The notes under the pieces: model-generated
Seen by the model: the letters and a program-made list of their open reading frames with translations, nothing else
Database searches by the model: none
What the model was told of the DNA's origin: nothing
Position numbers and translations under genes: made by a program
Assembly (NCBI GenBank): GCA_023383035.1
Contig: JAHDYE010000006.1
Location: 1 to 38,599 of the forward strand
Source of the DNA: Burkholderiaceae bacterium
GTDB lineage: Bacteria; Pseudomonadota; Gammaproteobacteria; Burkholderiales; Burkholderiaceae_E
DNA: 38,599 nt
Direction of reading: 5' to 3'
Part shown: positions 1 through 9,600 of the stretch, in pieces
Layout: each line of letters opens with the position of its first letter
Numbering within the stretch: the stretch's first letter is position 1

Positions 1-976
1 TGAGCAGCGTGGTGCCGCCGATGTAGAGGAAGTTCCAGCCCACGCCGAGCAGGATCAGCGCGCTCGCGAACGAGCCGAAGCCCGTGCCGGTCAGCACCAG
101 GAGGATGTGACCGAGGAACAGCACGATGCCCGTGAACATCATCCGCAGCACGCCGAAGCGGACGATCAACGAGCCCGTGACGAACGACGGCAGGAACATG
201 CCCAGCACGTGAAGCTGGATGACGGCAGCGGCCGTGCCCAGCGCATGGTCGTGGTGCACCATCGCGATCGGCGTGGCAGTCATCGCCAGGATCATGATGC
301 CGTAGCCCGTGGCCGCACCGAACAGCGCGACGAGATAGGCCGGCTGCAGGACGACCTCCTGCCACGGCCGGCCTTCGCCGACCGATTCGGCGGAAGCGGC
401 CGCTTGTACGGGAACGTGAAAGCCGAGCAGGACGCCGGCGGCGATCAGCGAGACGACCGCCATGATGAGGAACGACCCCAGGTATTCGGGCTGCAGCAGC
501 GGTCCGCCCAGGCGGGCCAGCATGGGGCCGGCCAGCGCGGCGACCACGCCGCCCGCCAGCACGAGCGAGATGGCCCGGGGCCGGAAGGCATCGTCGGCCA
601 CCTCGCTGGCCGCGAAGCGATAGAACTGCGCGAACGCCTGATAGTTGCCGAGCAGGAACGTGCCGAACGCGAGCAGCGTCAGTGACTCTTTCGACAGACC
701 GACAGCGGCCGTGAGGCCGCCGGCAACCCCCAGGAGCGTGCCGCACAGGAAGCCGGCCCGGCGGCCCACGCGGGCCATCCACATCGAGGCCGGGAACATC
801 ATGGTCGCCGTCCCCAGGAACATCGTAGCGATGGGCAAGGTGGCCCATCGCGGAGAGTGCGCGATCAAGGCGCCGGCCAGGCCGCCCACGGTCATGACGC
901 CGACCGAGACGATCTGGAACAGGGCTTGCGCGCTCGCCAGTATCAGCACCTGGCGGTGCATCGTGTGCATCGACAT
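1..976 (-). CDS. MFS transporter (3' end beyond window edge)
   Basis: Minus-strand translation from ATG at 976: MSMHTMHRQVLILASAQALFQIVSVGVMTVGGLAGALIAHSPRWATLPIATMFLG...; multiple hydrophobic helices and MFS-like loop; open to the window edge, so absent from the ORF track. Confidence 0.85.
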   Translation of the reverse strand, partial: MSMHTMHRQVLILASAQALFQIVSVGVMTVGGLAGALIAHSPRWATLPIATMFLGTATMMFPASMWMARVGRRAGFLCGTLLGVAGGLTAAVGLSKESLTLLAFGTFLLGNYQAFAQFYRFAASEVADDAFRPRAISLVLAGGVVAALAGPMLARLGGPLLQPEYLGSFLIMAVVSLIAAGVLLGFHVPVQAAASAESVGEGRPWQEVVLQPAYLVALFGAATGYGIMILAMTATPIAMVHHDHALGTAAAVIQLHVLGMFLPSFVTGSLIVRFGVLRMMFTGIVLFLGHILLVLTGTGFGSFASALILLGVGWNFLYIGGTTLL

Positions 977-1063
977 GCAGGCCCTATCGGTTCCTCCGGC
1001 TCATCCCTGGCCACTCGCCGACTGCGATGCGCCGTACGCAGGAGCCGGTACCTTCTCGAGCGC

Positions 1064-1732
1064 TCAACGACTAGCCAGACGCAGGCCGGCGGCCTGCCAC
1101 TCGCTCACGCCGTCGAGGGTCTTGCTCGCGCGATAGCCGTGCTCGCGCAGCAGCTTCACCGCCTCGTCGGACATCAGGCAGAAGGGGCCACGGCAGTAGG
1201 CGACGATTTCGACATCGCGAGGCAGCTCGGCCAGCCGCTGCGCCAGCTCCGGCAGCGGCACCGAGCGCGCGAACGGCAGGTGCGCGGTATCGAACTCCTC
1301 GGATGGGCGTACGTCGAGCACGATCACCTCGCCCCGCTTGGCCTGCGCCAGCAGCTCCTTGCGGCCGACCCGCGCCAGTCGGTCCGGCTCGGCCATCATC
1401 TGCTGCAGGGCCAGCCTCAGCTCCACCAGGTGCTCTTCGGCCACTTGCCGCAGCGTCACGCCGAGCTGCGCGACGTCGCCCCCGCTGAGCCGATAGATCA
1501 TCCGCTTGCCTTCGCGCCGCCCCTGCACGAGGCGCGCTTCCTTCAAGGCCTTCAGGTGGGCACTGGCCAGCTTGACGTCGATCGCCACCTCGGCTGCCAC
1601 GGTTTCGACGGCCTTCTCTCCCTGCGCCAGCATTTCCAGGATTTCCAGCCGCTTGGGGCTGGCCAAGGCCTTACCGACACGGGCGACCTGTTCGTACAGA
1701 AGATCCTTGAGCCTTCGGTTGTTCACGAACAT
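1064..1732 (-). CDS. ArsR-family HTH regulator fused to a rhodanese domain
   Basis: N-terminal winged HTH (LASPKRLEILEMLAQGEKAVETVAAEVAIDVKLASAHLKALKEARLV) and C-terminal rhodanese with CRGPFC active-site-like loop. Confidence 0.9.
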   Translation of the reverse strand: MFVNNRRLKDLLYEQVARVGKALASPKRLEILEMLAQGEKAVETVAAEVAIDVKLASAHLKALKEARLVQGRREGKRMIYRLSGGDVAQLGVTLRQVAEEHLVELRLALQQMMAEPDRLARVGRKELLAQAKRGEVIVLDVRPSEEFDTAHLPFARSVPLPELAQRLAELPRDVEIVAYCRGPFCLMSDEAVKLLREHGYRASKTLDGVSEWQAAGLRLASR

Positions 1733-1845
1733 ATTCTAACGATCGTGCGAATAATTACAAGACTGCCGAACACGCTTCATGCTTCCGTCGACGCGCTCGT
1801 ATGCGCCTGGTAGCAAACCCGCACACGGTGACCCCGAACGGCAGA

Positions 1846-2418
1846 TCAGACCGAGCCTGCCTGATCAGGCGGATACGTGATCGACGTTCCGTCGATCCGC
1901 GCAAACGGCGTGAGCTCGTGCATTCGATGGCTGCCTGCCGACAGGATCTCCACCACCGGTACGCCACGTACGTTCAGTGCATCGGCCACCAGCGAACGGT
2001 GGCAGCGCCAGGGCACGGCTTCGGCACACATGATCGCCGTGCGCTTCTCGCGTCCCAGCCGGATGAGCGCTTCCAGCGCATCGCTGAATGCCGGGCTCTG
2101 CATGTAGTCCGCATAGCCGCGAAAGCTCTCGTTTCGCCAGCCGGTGTTGAGGGAATCCTTGCGTGCGTGCCGCAACCCTCCGAGTCCCGGCATGGGTACG
2201 TACTCGATGTGTTCCACCGCCAGATTGGGCGCCAGGGTGTCGGCATTGAATTGCGGATTGCGGCGCGAACGGGGCACCGTACGGATATCCGCCAGCCGTT
2301 CGATGTCATGGGTTTTCAGCAGGGCGATGAACTGGTCGCCGGTCAAGGTCGAGTGCCCGATGGTGAATATCGCGCCATCGGGCCAATGCGATCCATCCGC
2401 ACGCCGGCGTCCGGTCAT
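1846..2418 (-). CDS. DUF488 domain-containing protein
   Basis: IFTIGHSTLTGDQFIALLKTHDIERLADIRTVPRSRRNPQFN ... CAEAVPWRCHRSLVADAL typical of DUF488. Confidence 0.88.
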   Translation of the reverse strand: MTGRRRADGSHWPDGAIFTIGHSTLTGDQFIALLKTHDIERLADIRTVPRSRRNPQFNADTLAPNLAVEHIEYVPMPGLGGLRHARKDSLNTGWRNESFRGYADYMQSPAFSDALEALIRLGREKRTAIMCAEAVPWRCHRSLVADALNVRGVPVVEILSAGSHRMHELTPFARIDGTSITYPPDQAGSV

Positions 2419-2613
2419 CCGCCCGCTCCCATGCGGCGCAGCGAATCCGCGATCGTCGCGGCGACGTCGGCAGCGCCCGCTCGCATCCTCTCTGCCCCAT
2501 CATGGACAACGGCCGATCCGTGGCGAGCGGGCGTGATAATGGGTTTGCTGCATGGCCGAACCCGACATCGGGTGGCCTCGCCGGCCGCGCGACGCATCAC
2601 ACGGAGATCCGAC

Positions 2614-4164
2614 ATGACTTCACACGAAGCTCAGGATGCGGGCCCCGATCTGACCCGCGGCGTCACACTCGGCGACTTCGCCGGGCGCGCGATGCTGCGC
2701 GGCCATGTCGGCGGCGAGGCGGTGCTGCTCGCGCGCGTGGGGGAAGCGGTGCTCGCGGTGGGCGCCACCTGCACCCATTACGGCGGCCCGCTCGAGCATG
2801 GCGCGCTCGAAGACGAGACGGTACGGTGTCCGCTGCACCACGCCTGCTTTTCGCTGCGCACCGGCGAGGCGCTTGGCGCCCCCGCCTTCGACCCGATCGC
2901 CTGCTGGAAAGTCGAGCGTGAGGGCGACCGGTTCTTCGTGCGCGAACGAGTCGCGCAGGCTCGGCGCCCGGTGCACGCGGCTGCGGCGGATCAGCCCGCG
3001 CGCATCGTCATCATCGGTGGCGGCGCGGCGGGATTCGCTGCGGCCGAGATGCTGCGCCGGCGCGGCTGGCAGGGGCAGCTCACGATGCTGAGCGCCGACG
3101 CCGATGCCCCTTGCGACCGGCCCAACCTGTCGAAGGACTACCTGGCCGGCAACGCCCCGGAGGAATGGATCCCGCTGCGCGGCGACGACTTCTATCCGGA
3201 GAACCGCATCGACCTGCGGCTTTCCACCAGGGTGAGCCGTATCGACACGGCCGCGCGCACCGTCGTCACGGAAGACGGCAGCAGCCATGCGTACGACCGC
3301 CTGCTCGTTGCCACCGGTGCGGAGCCCGTGCGCCTGCCGCTCCCCGGCGCCGATCTGCCGCATGTATTCACGCTGCGCTCGCTGGCCGACAGCCGCGCCA
3401 TCATCGCGCGGGCCGCGGGTGCGAAATCCGCCGTCGTGCTCGGCTCGGGCTTCATCGGACTCGAAGCGGCTGCCGCGCTGACTGCGCGCGGCCTCGAGGT
3501 GCACGTGGTGTCGCTCGACGCCCGACCGCTCGAGCGGGTGCTGGGAACGGCGCTGGCCGACTTCGTTCGCAAGGTGCACGAGGACCAAGGCGAGATCTTC
3601 CACATGGGCACCTCGATCGCCTCGATCGACGCCGGCTCCGTTGCCCTGGACAACGGAGGGCAGATCGCCGCCGATCTCGTCGTCATCGGCGTCGGGGTGA
3701 AGCCACGCCTCGCGCTGGCCGAGGCTGCGGGTCTTGCCGTGGATCGCGGCATTGTCGTGAACGGGTATCTCGAAGCCTCCCGGCCGGGCATCTTCGCCGC
3801 CGGCGATGTGGCCTGTTGGCCGCACGGTGCGGAGGGCGGAACGGCGCGTGTCGAACACTGGGTGGTGGCCGAACGGCAGGGGCAGGTCGCGGCCGAAAAC
3901 ATGCTGGGAGCGCGCAAGCCCTACCGCGACGTGCCCTTCTTCTGGAGCGCCCATCACGAAGTGACGATCCGCTACGTCGGCCACGCGCCGGCGTGGAACG
4001 AGATCCGCATCGACGGCGACATCGCCGCGCGCGATTGCATGGTCAGCTATGTGAAGGGAGGAAAGACTCTCGCGGTCGCCACCATCGGGCGCGATGCGCA
4101 GGCGCTGGAACAAGCGCAGCTGCTGGCCATCGAGGTAGCGCACACCGGGAAGGATAGTCCGTGA
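2614..4164 (+). CDS. Rieske (2Fe-2S) plus FAD/NAD-dependent pyridine nucleotide-disulfide oxidoreductase
   Basis: Rieske motif CTHYGGPL...CPLHHACF, FAD-binding IVIIGGGAAGFAAAEMLRRRG, second nucleotide site VVLGSGFIGLEAAAAL; internal ATG at 2614 in the 1801-4164 ORF is the likely start. Confidence 0.88.
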   Translation: MTSHEAQDAGPDLTRGVTLGDFAGRAMLRGHVGGEAVLLARVGEAVLAVGATCTHYGGPLEHGALEDETVRCPLHHACFSLRTGEALGAPAFDPIACWKVEREGDRFFVRERVAQARRPVHAAAADQPARIVIIGGGAAGFAAAEMLRRRGWQGQLTMLSADADAPCDRPNLSKDYLAGNAPEEWIPLRGDDFYPENRIDLRLSTRVSRIDTAARTVVTEDGSSHAYDRLLVATGAEPVRLPLPGADLPHVFTLRSLADSRAIIARAAGAKSAVVLGSGFIGLEAAAALTARGLEVHVVSLDARPLERVLGTALADFVRKVHEDQGEIFHMGTSIASIDAGSVALDNGGQIAADLVVIGVGVKPRLALAEAAGLAVDRGIVVNGYLEASRPGIFAAGDVACWPHGAEGGTARVEHWVVAERQGQVAAENMLGARKPYRDVPFFWSAHHEVTIRYVGHAPAWNEIRIDGDIAARDCMVSYVKGGKTLAVATIGRDAQALEQAQLLAIEVAHTGKDSP

Positions 4165-4215
4165 TCGATGCCCACGATCGCCGAAACGCCTTTCGCGAGT
4201 CGCTCGGCTGATCGA

Positions 4216-5598
4216 CTAGGAGGACAAGGCCCTTGCCAGTATGTCGAACACCCGCCTGTCCGCGGATTGCGCGACATTGAAACGCAGGAAGCCGCTCGCA
4301 CTCGACGATTGGCTGAAGGCATTGCCGGGAGCCAGCACCATGCCCTCCTTCAGGCAGGAACGAGCGGTGTCCGCGGCGTCGACGCCTCGGGGCAGGCGGC
4401 ACCAGAGGAACATGCCTGCCTGCGGGACGATCCAGGGCGTGACTTCCATTGCATTGAGACGAGCAATGGTTCTGCTCCTCGCCTCGGCCAGCCGGACGCG
4501 TACTTCCTCCATGTGTTTGCGGTATCCGCTGTCGGTCAATGCGACGAGCAGGACGGCAGCGGCCAGTTGGCCGCCTCCGAAGCTGGTCGCGATCTTGAGG
4601 TCGGCCAGACCGTCGATCCAGTCGGCGCGCGCGGCGATGTAGCCGCAGCGCAGCGAGGCCGAGATGGTCTTGGAGAAGCTGCCGATATGGATCACGCGCG
4701 AAAGGCCATCGAAGGCGGCCAGCCTCGGCGCCGGGCTGACCTCGAAGTCCGCGAAGATGTCGTCTTCGACGATGACGAGATTCGCGTCATCGGCCAGTTT
4801 CAGGAGTCGATGCGCGGTGACCGAGGAAAGCGTCGCGCCCGTGGGGTTGTGGATGCCCGAGTTGGTGATGTAGAGCCGCGGCGAATGCGCCCGCAAGGCG
4901 ACCTCGAACGCCACCACGTCCGGCCCGCCCGGAGTGAACGGCACTCCCACCGCCTTCACGCGATGCGCTCGCAGCAAGGCGTGGAAATTGAAGTAGCACG
5001 GGTCGTCCACCAGCACGGTGTCACCCGGCTCCAGGAAGAAGCGGCAGATCAGGTCGATGGCCTGGGTGCCGGACTCGGTCAGCATGATCTGTTCAGGCGG
5101 CGCTTCGATGTCCGCGGCGGCCATGCGCCGGGCGAGAAACTGGCGTAGCGCCGGCAGGCCCAACGGCGTGGCGTAGTCCGTGAGCACCGCGGTGTCGGCT
5201 CGCGCGGTGGCACGCAGCGCCCGGCGCATCCCCGTCTCGTACATCCACGAGGCGGGAAGCCAGCCGCAGCCGGGCTTGAGCAACGTCGGGCCGGCTTCCA
5301 GCGATTGGCGCGAAATCCAGAGCGGATCGACCTCCCGCTCGAGTTTCGGCCCGGTTCCGGACAGGGCCAGAGGAGCGACAGGCCCGCAGACGTAGAACCC
5401 GGAACCCCGACGGGCGCGAACGACCTCCTCGGCGGCCAATCGCTCATAGGCTTCCACCACGGTGGACACCGAAAGTCCCATCGCCTTCGCCTGCGCACGC
5501 ACGGAGGGCAGGCGCGTGCCCGGCGAATAGGAGCGAGATGCGATTCTCGACCGGATCGCATCCATGACCGCATCGATGCGCGTCTGGCCTTGTTTCAC
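4216..5598 (-). CDS. MocR/PdxR-type regulator (GntR HTH plus aminotransferase class I/II fold)
   Basis: N-terminal GntR wHTH (IASRSYSPGTRLPSVRAQAKAMGLSVSTVVEAYERLAAEEVVRARRGSGFYV) followed by aminotransferase domain with SFSKTIS PLP-lysine region. Confidence 0.92.
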   Translation of the reverse strand: MKQGQTRIDAVMDAIRSRIASRSYSPGTRLPSVRAQAKAMGLSVSTVVEAYERLAAEEVVRARRGSGFYVCGPVAPLALSGTGPKLEREVDPLWISRQSLEAGPTLLKPGCGWLPASWMYETGMRRALRATARADTAVLTDYATPLGLPALRQFLARRMAAADIEAPPEQIMLTESGTQAIDLICRFFLEPGDTVLVDDPCYFNFHALLRAHRVKAVGVPFTPGGPDVVAFEVALRAHSPRLYITNSGIHNPTGATLSSVTAHRLLKLADDANLVIVEDDIFADFEVSPAPRLAAFDGLSRVIHIGSFSKTISASLRCGYIAARADWIDGLADLKIATSFGGGQLAAAVLLVALTDSGYRKHMEEVRVRLAEARSRTIARLNAMEVTPWIVPQAGMFLWCRLPRGVDAADTARSCLKEGMVLAPGNAFSQSSSASGFLRFNVAQSADRRVFDILARALSS

Positions 5599-5725
5599 CT
5601 GCAGCCTCTCTCGGCTATCCGTACTGGCTTCCAGTGCATGACAGTTACTTTTGATTGTATTGGATTGTATGTGGCCGACGCGGCGTTCCCGTGATCAACT
5701 GCGAGGCGATCGGAACGGGACAACG

Positions 5726-6589
5726 ATGAACAAGACGGCAAGCGGGTGGGTCAACGGTTTCGTCGGCGTAGTGATCTTCGCGGGTTCGCTGCCCGCCACG
5801 CGCGCAGCCGTCATGGATCTCGACCCCGTCTTCCTCACATGCGCCAGGGCGGCCATTGCAGCGTCGTTGGGCCTGGCCTTGCTGCTGGTGCTTCGACAAC
5901 GCCGCCCCGCTCCGGCGGAAGTGCCGTCGTTGGCTGTCGTGGTGTCGGGCGTGGTGATCGGTTTTCCGCTGCTGACCGCTCTGGCACTGCAGCATGTTTC
6001 TTCCGCGCATTCGATCGTCTTCCTGGGATTGTTGCCGTTATGCACCGCGATCTTTGGCGTGATGCGCGGAGGCGAACGCCCCCGGCCGGCTTTCTGGCTG
6101 TTCTCCCTGCTTGGAAGCGCGTTCGTCGCAGGCTACGCCGCCCGAGGAGGCATCGAGGCATCCCTGAAGGGCGACCTCTTGATGTTGGCCGCTGTCGTCG
6201 TGTGCGGCCTGGGCTATGCGGAAGGTGCGCGCCTGTCTCGTCACCTCGGCGGCTGGCAGGTCATCAGCTGGGCACTGGTGCTGGCGCTACCCGTCATGCT
6301 CCCATTGACGCTGTTCACGATGCCCGCATCGTTCGAGCATGTGAGTGCATCGGCATGGTTCGGACTCGCCTATGTCTCTCTGTTCAGCATGCTGATCGGC
6401 TTCATATTCTGGTATCGCGGCCTGGCGCAGGGCGGCATCGCCGCGGTCAGCCAGTTGCAGTTGCTTCAACCGTTCTTCGGCTTCGGCCTGGCGGCGGCGT
6501 TTCTCGACGAGACGGTGAGCGCAACCATGCTGGTCGCGACGCTAGGCGCGGTCTTTTGCGTAGCCGGGGCAAGGAAGTTCGCCACCTGA
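5726..6589 (+). CDS. EamA/DMT-family transporter
   Basis: Ten-helix hydrophobic protein with duplicated EamA pattern; divergent from the MocR gene; ATG at 5726 (MNKTASGW...) likely start. Confidence 0.87.
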   Translation: MNKTASGWVNGFVGVVIFAGSLPATRAAVMDLDPVFLTCARAAIAASLGLALLLVLRQRRPAPAEVPSLAVVVSGVVIGFPLLTALALQHVSSAHSIVFLGLLPLCTAIFGVMRGGERPRPAFWLFSLLGSAFVAGYAARGGIEASLKGDLLMLAAVVVCGLGYAEGARLSRHLGGWQVISWALVLALPVMLPLTLFTMPASFEHVSASAWFGLAYVSLFSMLIGFIFWYRGLAQGGIAAVSQLQLLQPFFGFGLAAAFLDETVSATMLVATLGAVFCVAGARKFAT

Positions 6590-6635
6590 ACCCGTGTGAT
6601 CAAGGGGATCGGCTGCTCGAAGGCATCCGATTACC

Positions 6636-9600
6636 ATGTCGCTGGACGAGTGGACCGGCCGTGGATCGCGGACGGTTCGCGGCGTGATGCCCTCGATGGA
6701 GACTGCAACGGCCGATCCACTTGCAAGGTTCACTCCCGCCACCCGCATCTGGTTCGGCTCGACATTCACGTCACCGACTGCTGCGCAGGCGGCCGCGTGG
6801 GCAGCCATCGGCGAAGGCGAGAACGCGCTGGTGATCGCGCCGACCGGTTCGGGCAAGACCCTGGCCGCGTTCATGCATGCGATCGACCAGCTTTTCGGCG
6901 AACGCGAACAGGAGGCGGTCGCCGAAGCGACCAGGCCGCCCAGGGCGGCCACCCGCGTCCTCTACATCTCGCCCGCCAAGGCGCTCGGCGCCGACATCCA
7001 GCGCAATCTGCGCGTTCCGCTTCGAGGCGTCGGCGCGGAGCGGACGCGGCGCGGCGACCCGCCCATCGACATCTCCGTGGGCATGCGCACCGGCGACACG
7101 CCCACGGCCGAACGGGCGAGCCTGGTGCGCCGCCCTCCCGACATCCTCATCACCACGCCCGAGTCGCTCTACCTGATGCTGACATCGAGGGCACGCGAGA
7201 GCTTGCGCGGCGTGCGCACCGTGATCGTCGACGAGGTTCACGCGGTGGCCGGCACCAAGCGCGGCTCGCATCTGGCCCTGAGCCTGGAACGTCTGGACGC
7301 GCTGCTGGCGGCACCGACCCAGCGCGTCGGGCTGTCCGCGACCGTGCGCCCGGTGGATCGGATGGCGCAATTCCTGGGCGGGAGCCGGCCGGTCACGGTG
7401 GTGAACCCGCCCTCCAGTCGCCGGCTCGATCTGAGAATCGTGGTGCCCGTGGAGGACATGAGCGACATTGCGGCGTCCGGCAACCCGTCCGGCCACGCTG
7501 AACGGGGCGCGCGGGCAGGCTCGATCTGGCCGCACGTCGAGGCGAGCATCCTCGACCAGGTTCTCGCCCGGCGCTCGACGATCGTCTTCGCCAATTCGCG
7601 TGGCCTTGCCGAGAAGCTGACCGCAAGGCTCAACGAGCTCCATGCCGAACGATGCGCGGACGACATCCCGCTCCTGCCGCAGCGCGGCGCCGACCCGCCG
7701 GTCCAGTATCGATCGTCCTGCGGCGGCACCGAAGGGCGCTCGACGGGCGCGCCGCCGCTGATCGCGCGGTCCCACCATGGCTCGGTCTCGAAAGAGCAAC
7801 GCGCCGAGATCGAACGCGCCTTGAAATCCGGCGAGCTGCGCTGCGTCGTCGCGACATCGAGCCTCGAGCTCGGCATCGACATGGGTCTGGTCGATCTGGT
7901 GATCCAGGTTGCGGCGCCTCTTTCGGTGGCGAGCGCTCTGCAGCGGGTCGGCCGCGCCGGCCATCAGGTCGGCGGCACCTCGTCGGGGCTGATCTATCCG
8001 CGTACGCGGCGCGATCTGATCGATGCCGCCGTCACCGTCGACCGCATGCTCGCCGGCCGCATCGAGGCGATCGACTCGCCACGCAACCCGCTCGACGTGC
8101 TGGCTCAACAGACGGTAGCGGCGGTCGCCATGGATCCCCTCGATGTCGAGGGCTGGTATGCGACGGTGCGGCGCGCAGCGCCGTTTCGAACCCTGCCGCG
8201 CACTGTGTTCGATGCGACGCTCGACATGCTTGCCGGCCGCTATCCCTCCGATGATTTCGCCGAATTCCGCCCGCGCCTGGTCTGGAATCGCGAAACCGGC
8301 GTGCTGACGCCGCGCCCCGGCGCCCAGCAGCTCGCCGTCACCAGCGGCGGCACCATCCCCGACCGCGGCATGTTCACCGTCGTGCTGCCCGAAGGCGAGG
8401 AACGGGCCGGAGCGCGTCGCGTCGGGGAGCTCGACGAGGAGATGGTCTACGAGTCCCGGGTGAACGACGTGATCGCCCTCGGCGCGACATCCTGGCGCAT
8501 CGAGCAGATCACTCACGATCAGGTGATCGTGACGCCCGCACCGGGCCGTTCCGCCCGGCTGCCCTTCTGGCACGGCGACGGCGTCGGGCGACCCGCCGAG
8601 ATGGGAGAGGCGATCGGCGCTTTCCTCGGCGCGCTCGACGCCGGCACGAGCGGCCAGACCGGAGATGGCGACATCCCTCCCCGGTTGCAGGCGCGCCTGA
8701 AGGCGTCCGGACTCGACCGGAACGCCATTGCCAACATGTTCAGGCTCGTCGCGGAACAGCGGGAAGCGACCGGGACGCTGCCGACGGATCGGACACTGGT
8801 GATCGAACGCTGCCGCGACGAGCTGGGCGATTGGCGAGTGATTCTCCATTCGCCTTACGGGCGCCGCGTGCATGATCCCTGGGCGCTGGCGATCGCGGAA
8901 CGCATTCGCCGCCGCCTGGCGATCGATCCGTCGGTCGTCGCCAGCGACGACGGGATCATCGCCCGCATCCCCGACACCGAAGGCAGGGTGCCGGGCGCGG
9001 AGCTGTTCACCTTCGACCCGGACAGCCTTCGACAGACCGTGACCGATGCCGTCGGCGGCTCCGCCCTGTTCGCCGCCCGCTTCCGCGAATGCGCCGCCCG
9101 CGCGCTGCTTCTGCCGCGTCGCAGGCCAGGTCGCCGCTCGCCGCTCTGGCAGCAGCGGCTGCGCGCCGGCCAGTTGCTGCAGATCGCACAGAACTATCCG
9201 GACTTCCCGATCCTGATCGAGACCGCGCGCGAGTGCCTGCAGGACGTCTACGACCTCGCCGCGCTCGATGCGCTGATGCGCCGCCTGAACGACGGCGCGA
9301 TCCGCATCGCGGAGGTCACGACCGAAGTGCCTTCCCCTTTCGCGGCAAGCCTGTTGTTCGGCTATGTCGCCGAGTTCGTGTACGAGACGGACGCGCCGCT
9401 CGCCGAGCGGCGCGCCTCGGTGCTGTCGCTGGACAGCGGGTTGCTCGCCGACCTTCTCGGCCAGGTCGATCTTGGCGAGCTTCTCGATCCGGGGGTGATC
9501 GACGACGTGCAGAACGAGCTTCAGCGCCTGGCGCCCGATCGTCGGGCGAAGGGCGTGGAGGGCGTGGCCGACCTGCTGCGCGAACTCGGCCCGTTGCCGG

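Noticed and set aside
107-685. Plus-strand ORF of 192 aa at the left edge
   Set aside because: Opposite the MFS transporter gene; translation is D/H/R/Q-rich and non-protein-like
2620-4143. 507-aa minus-strand ORF
   Set aside because: Antisense shadow of the Rieske/FAD reductase gene
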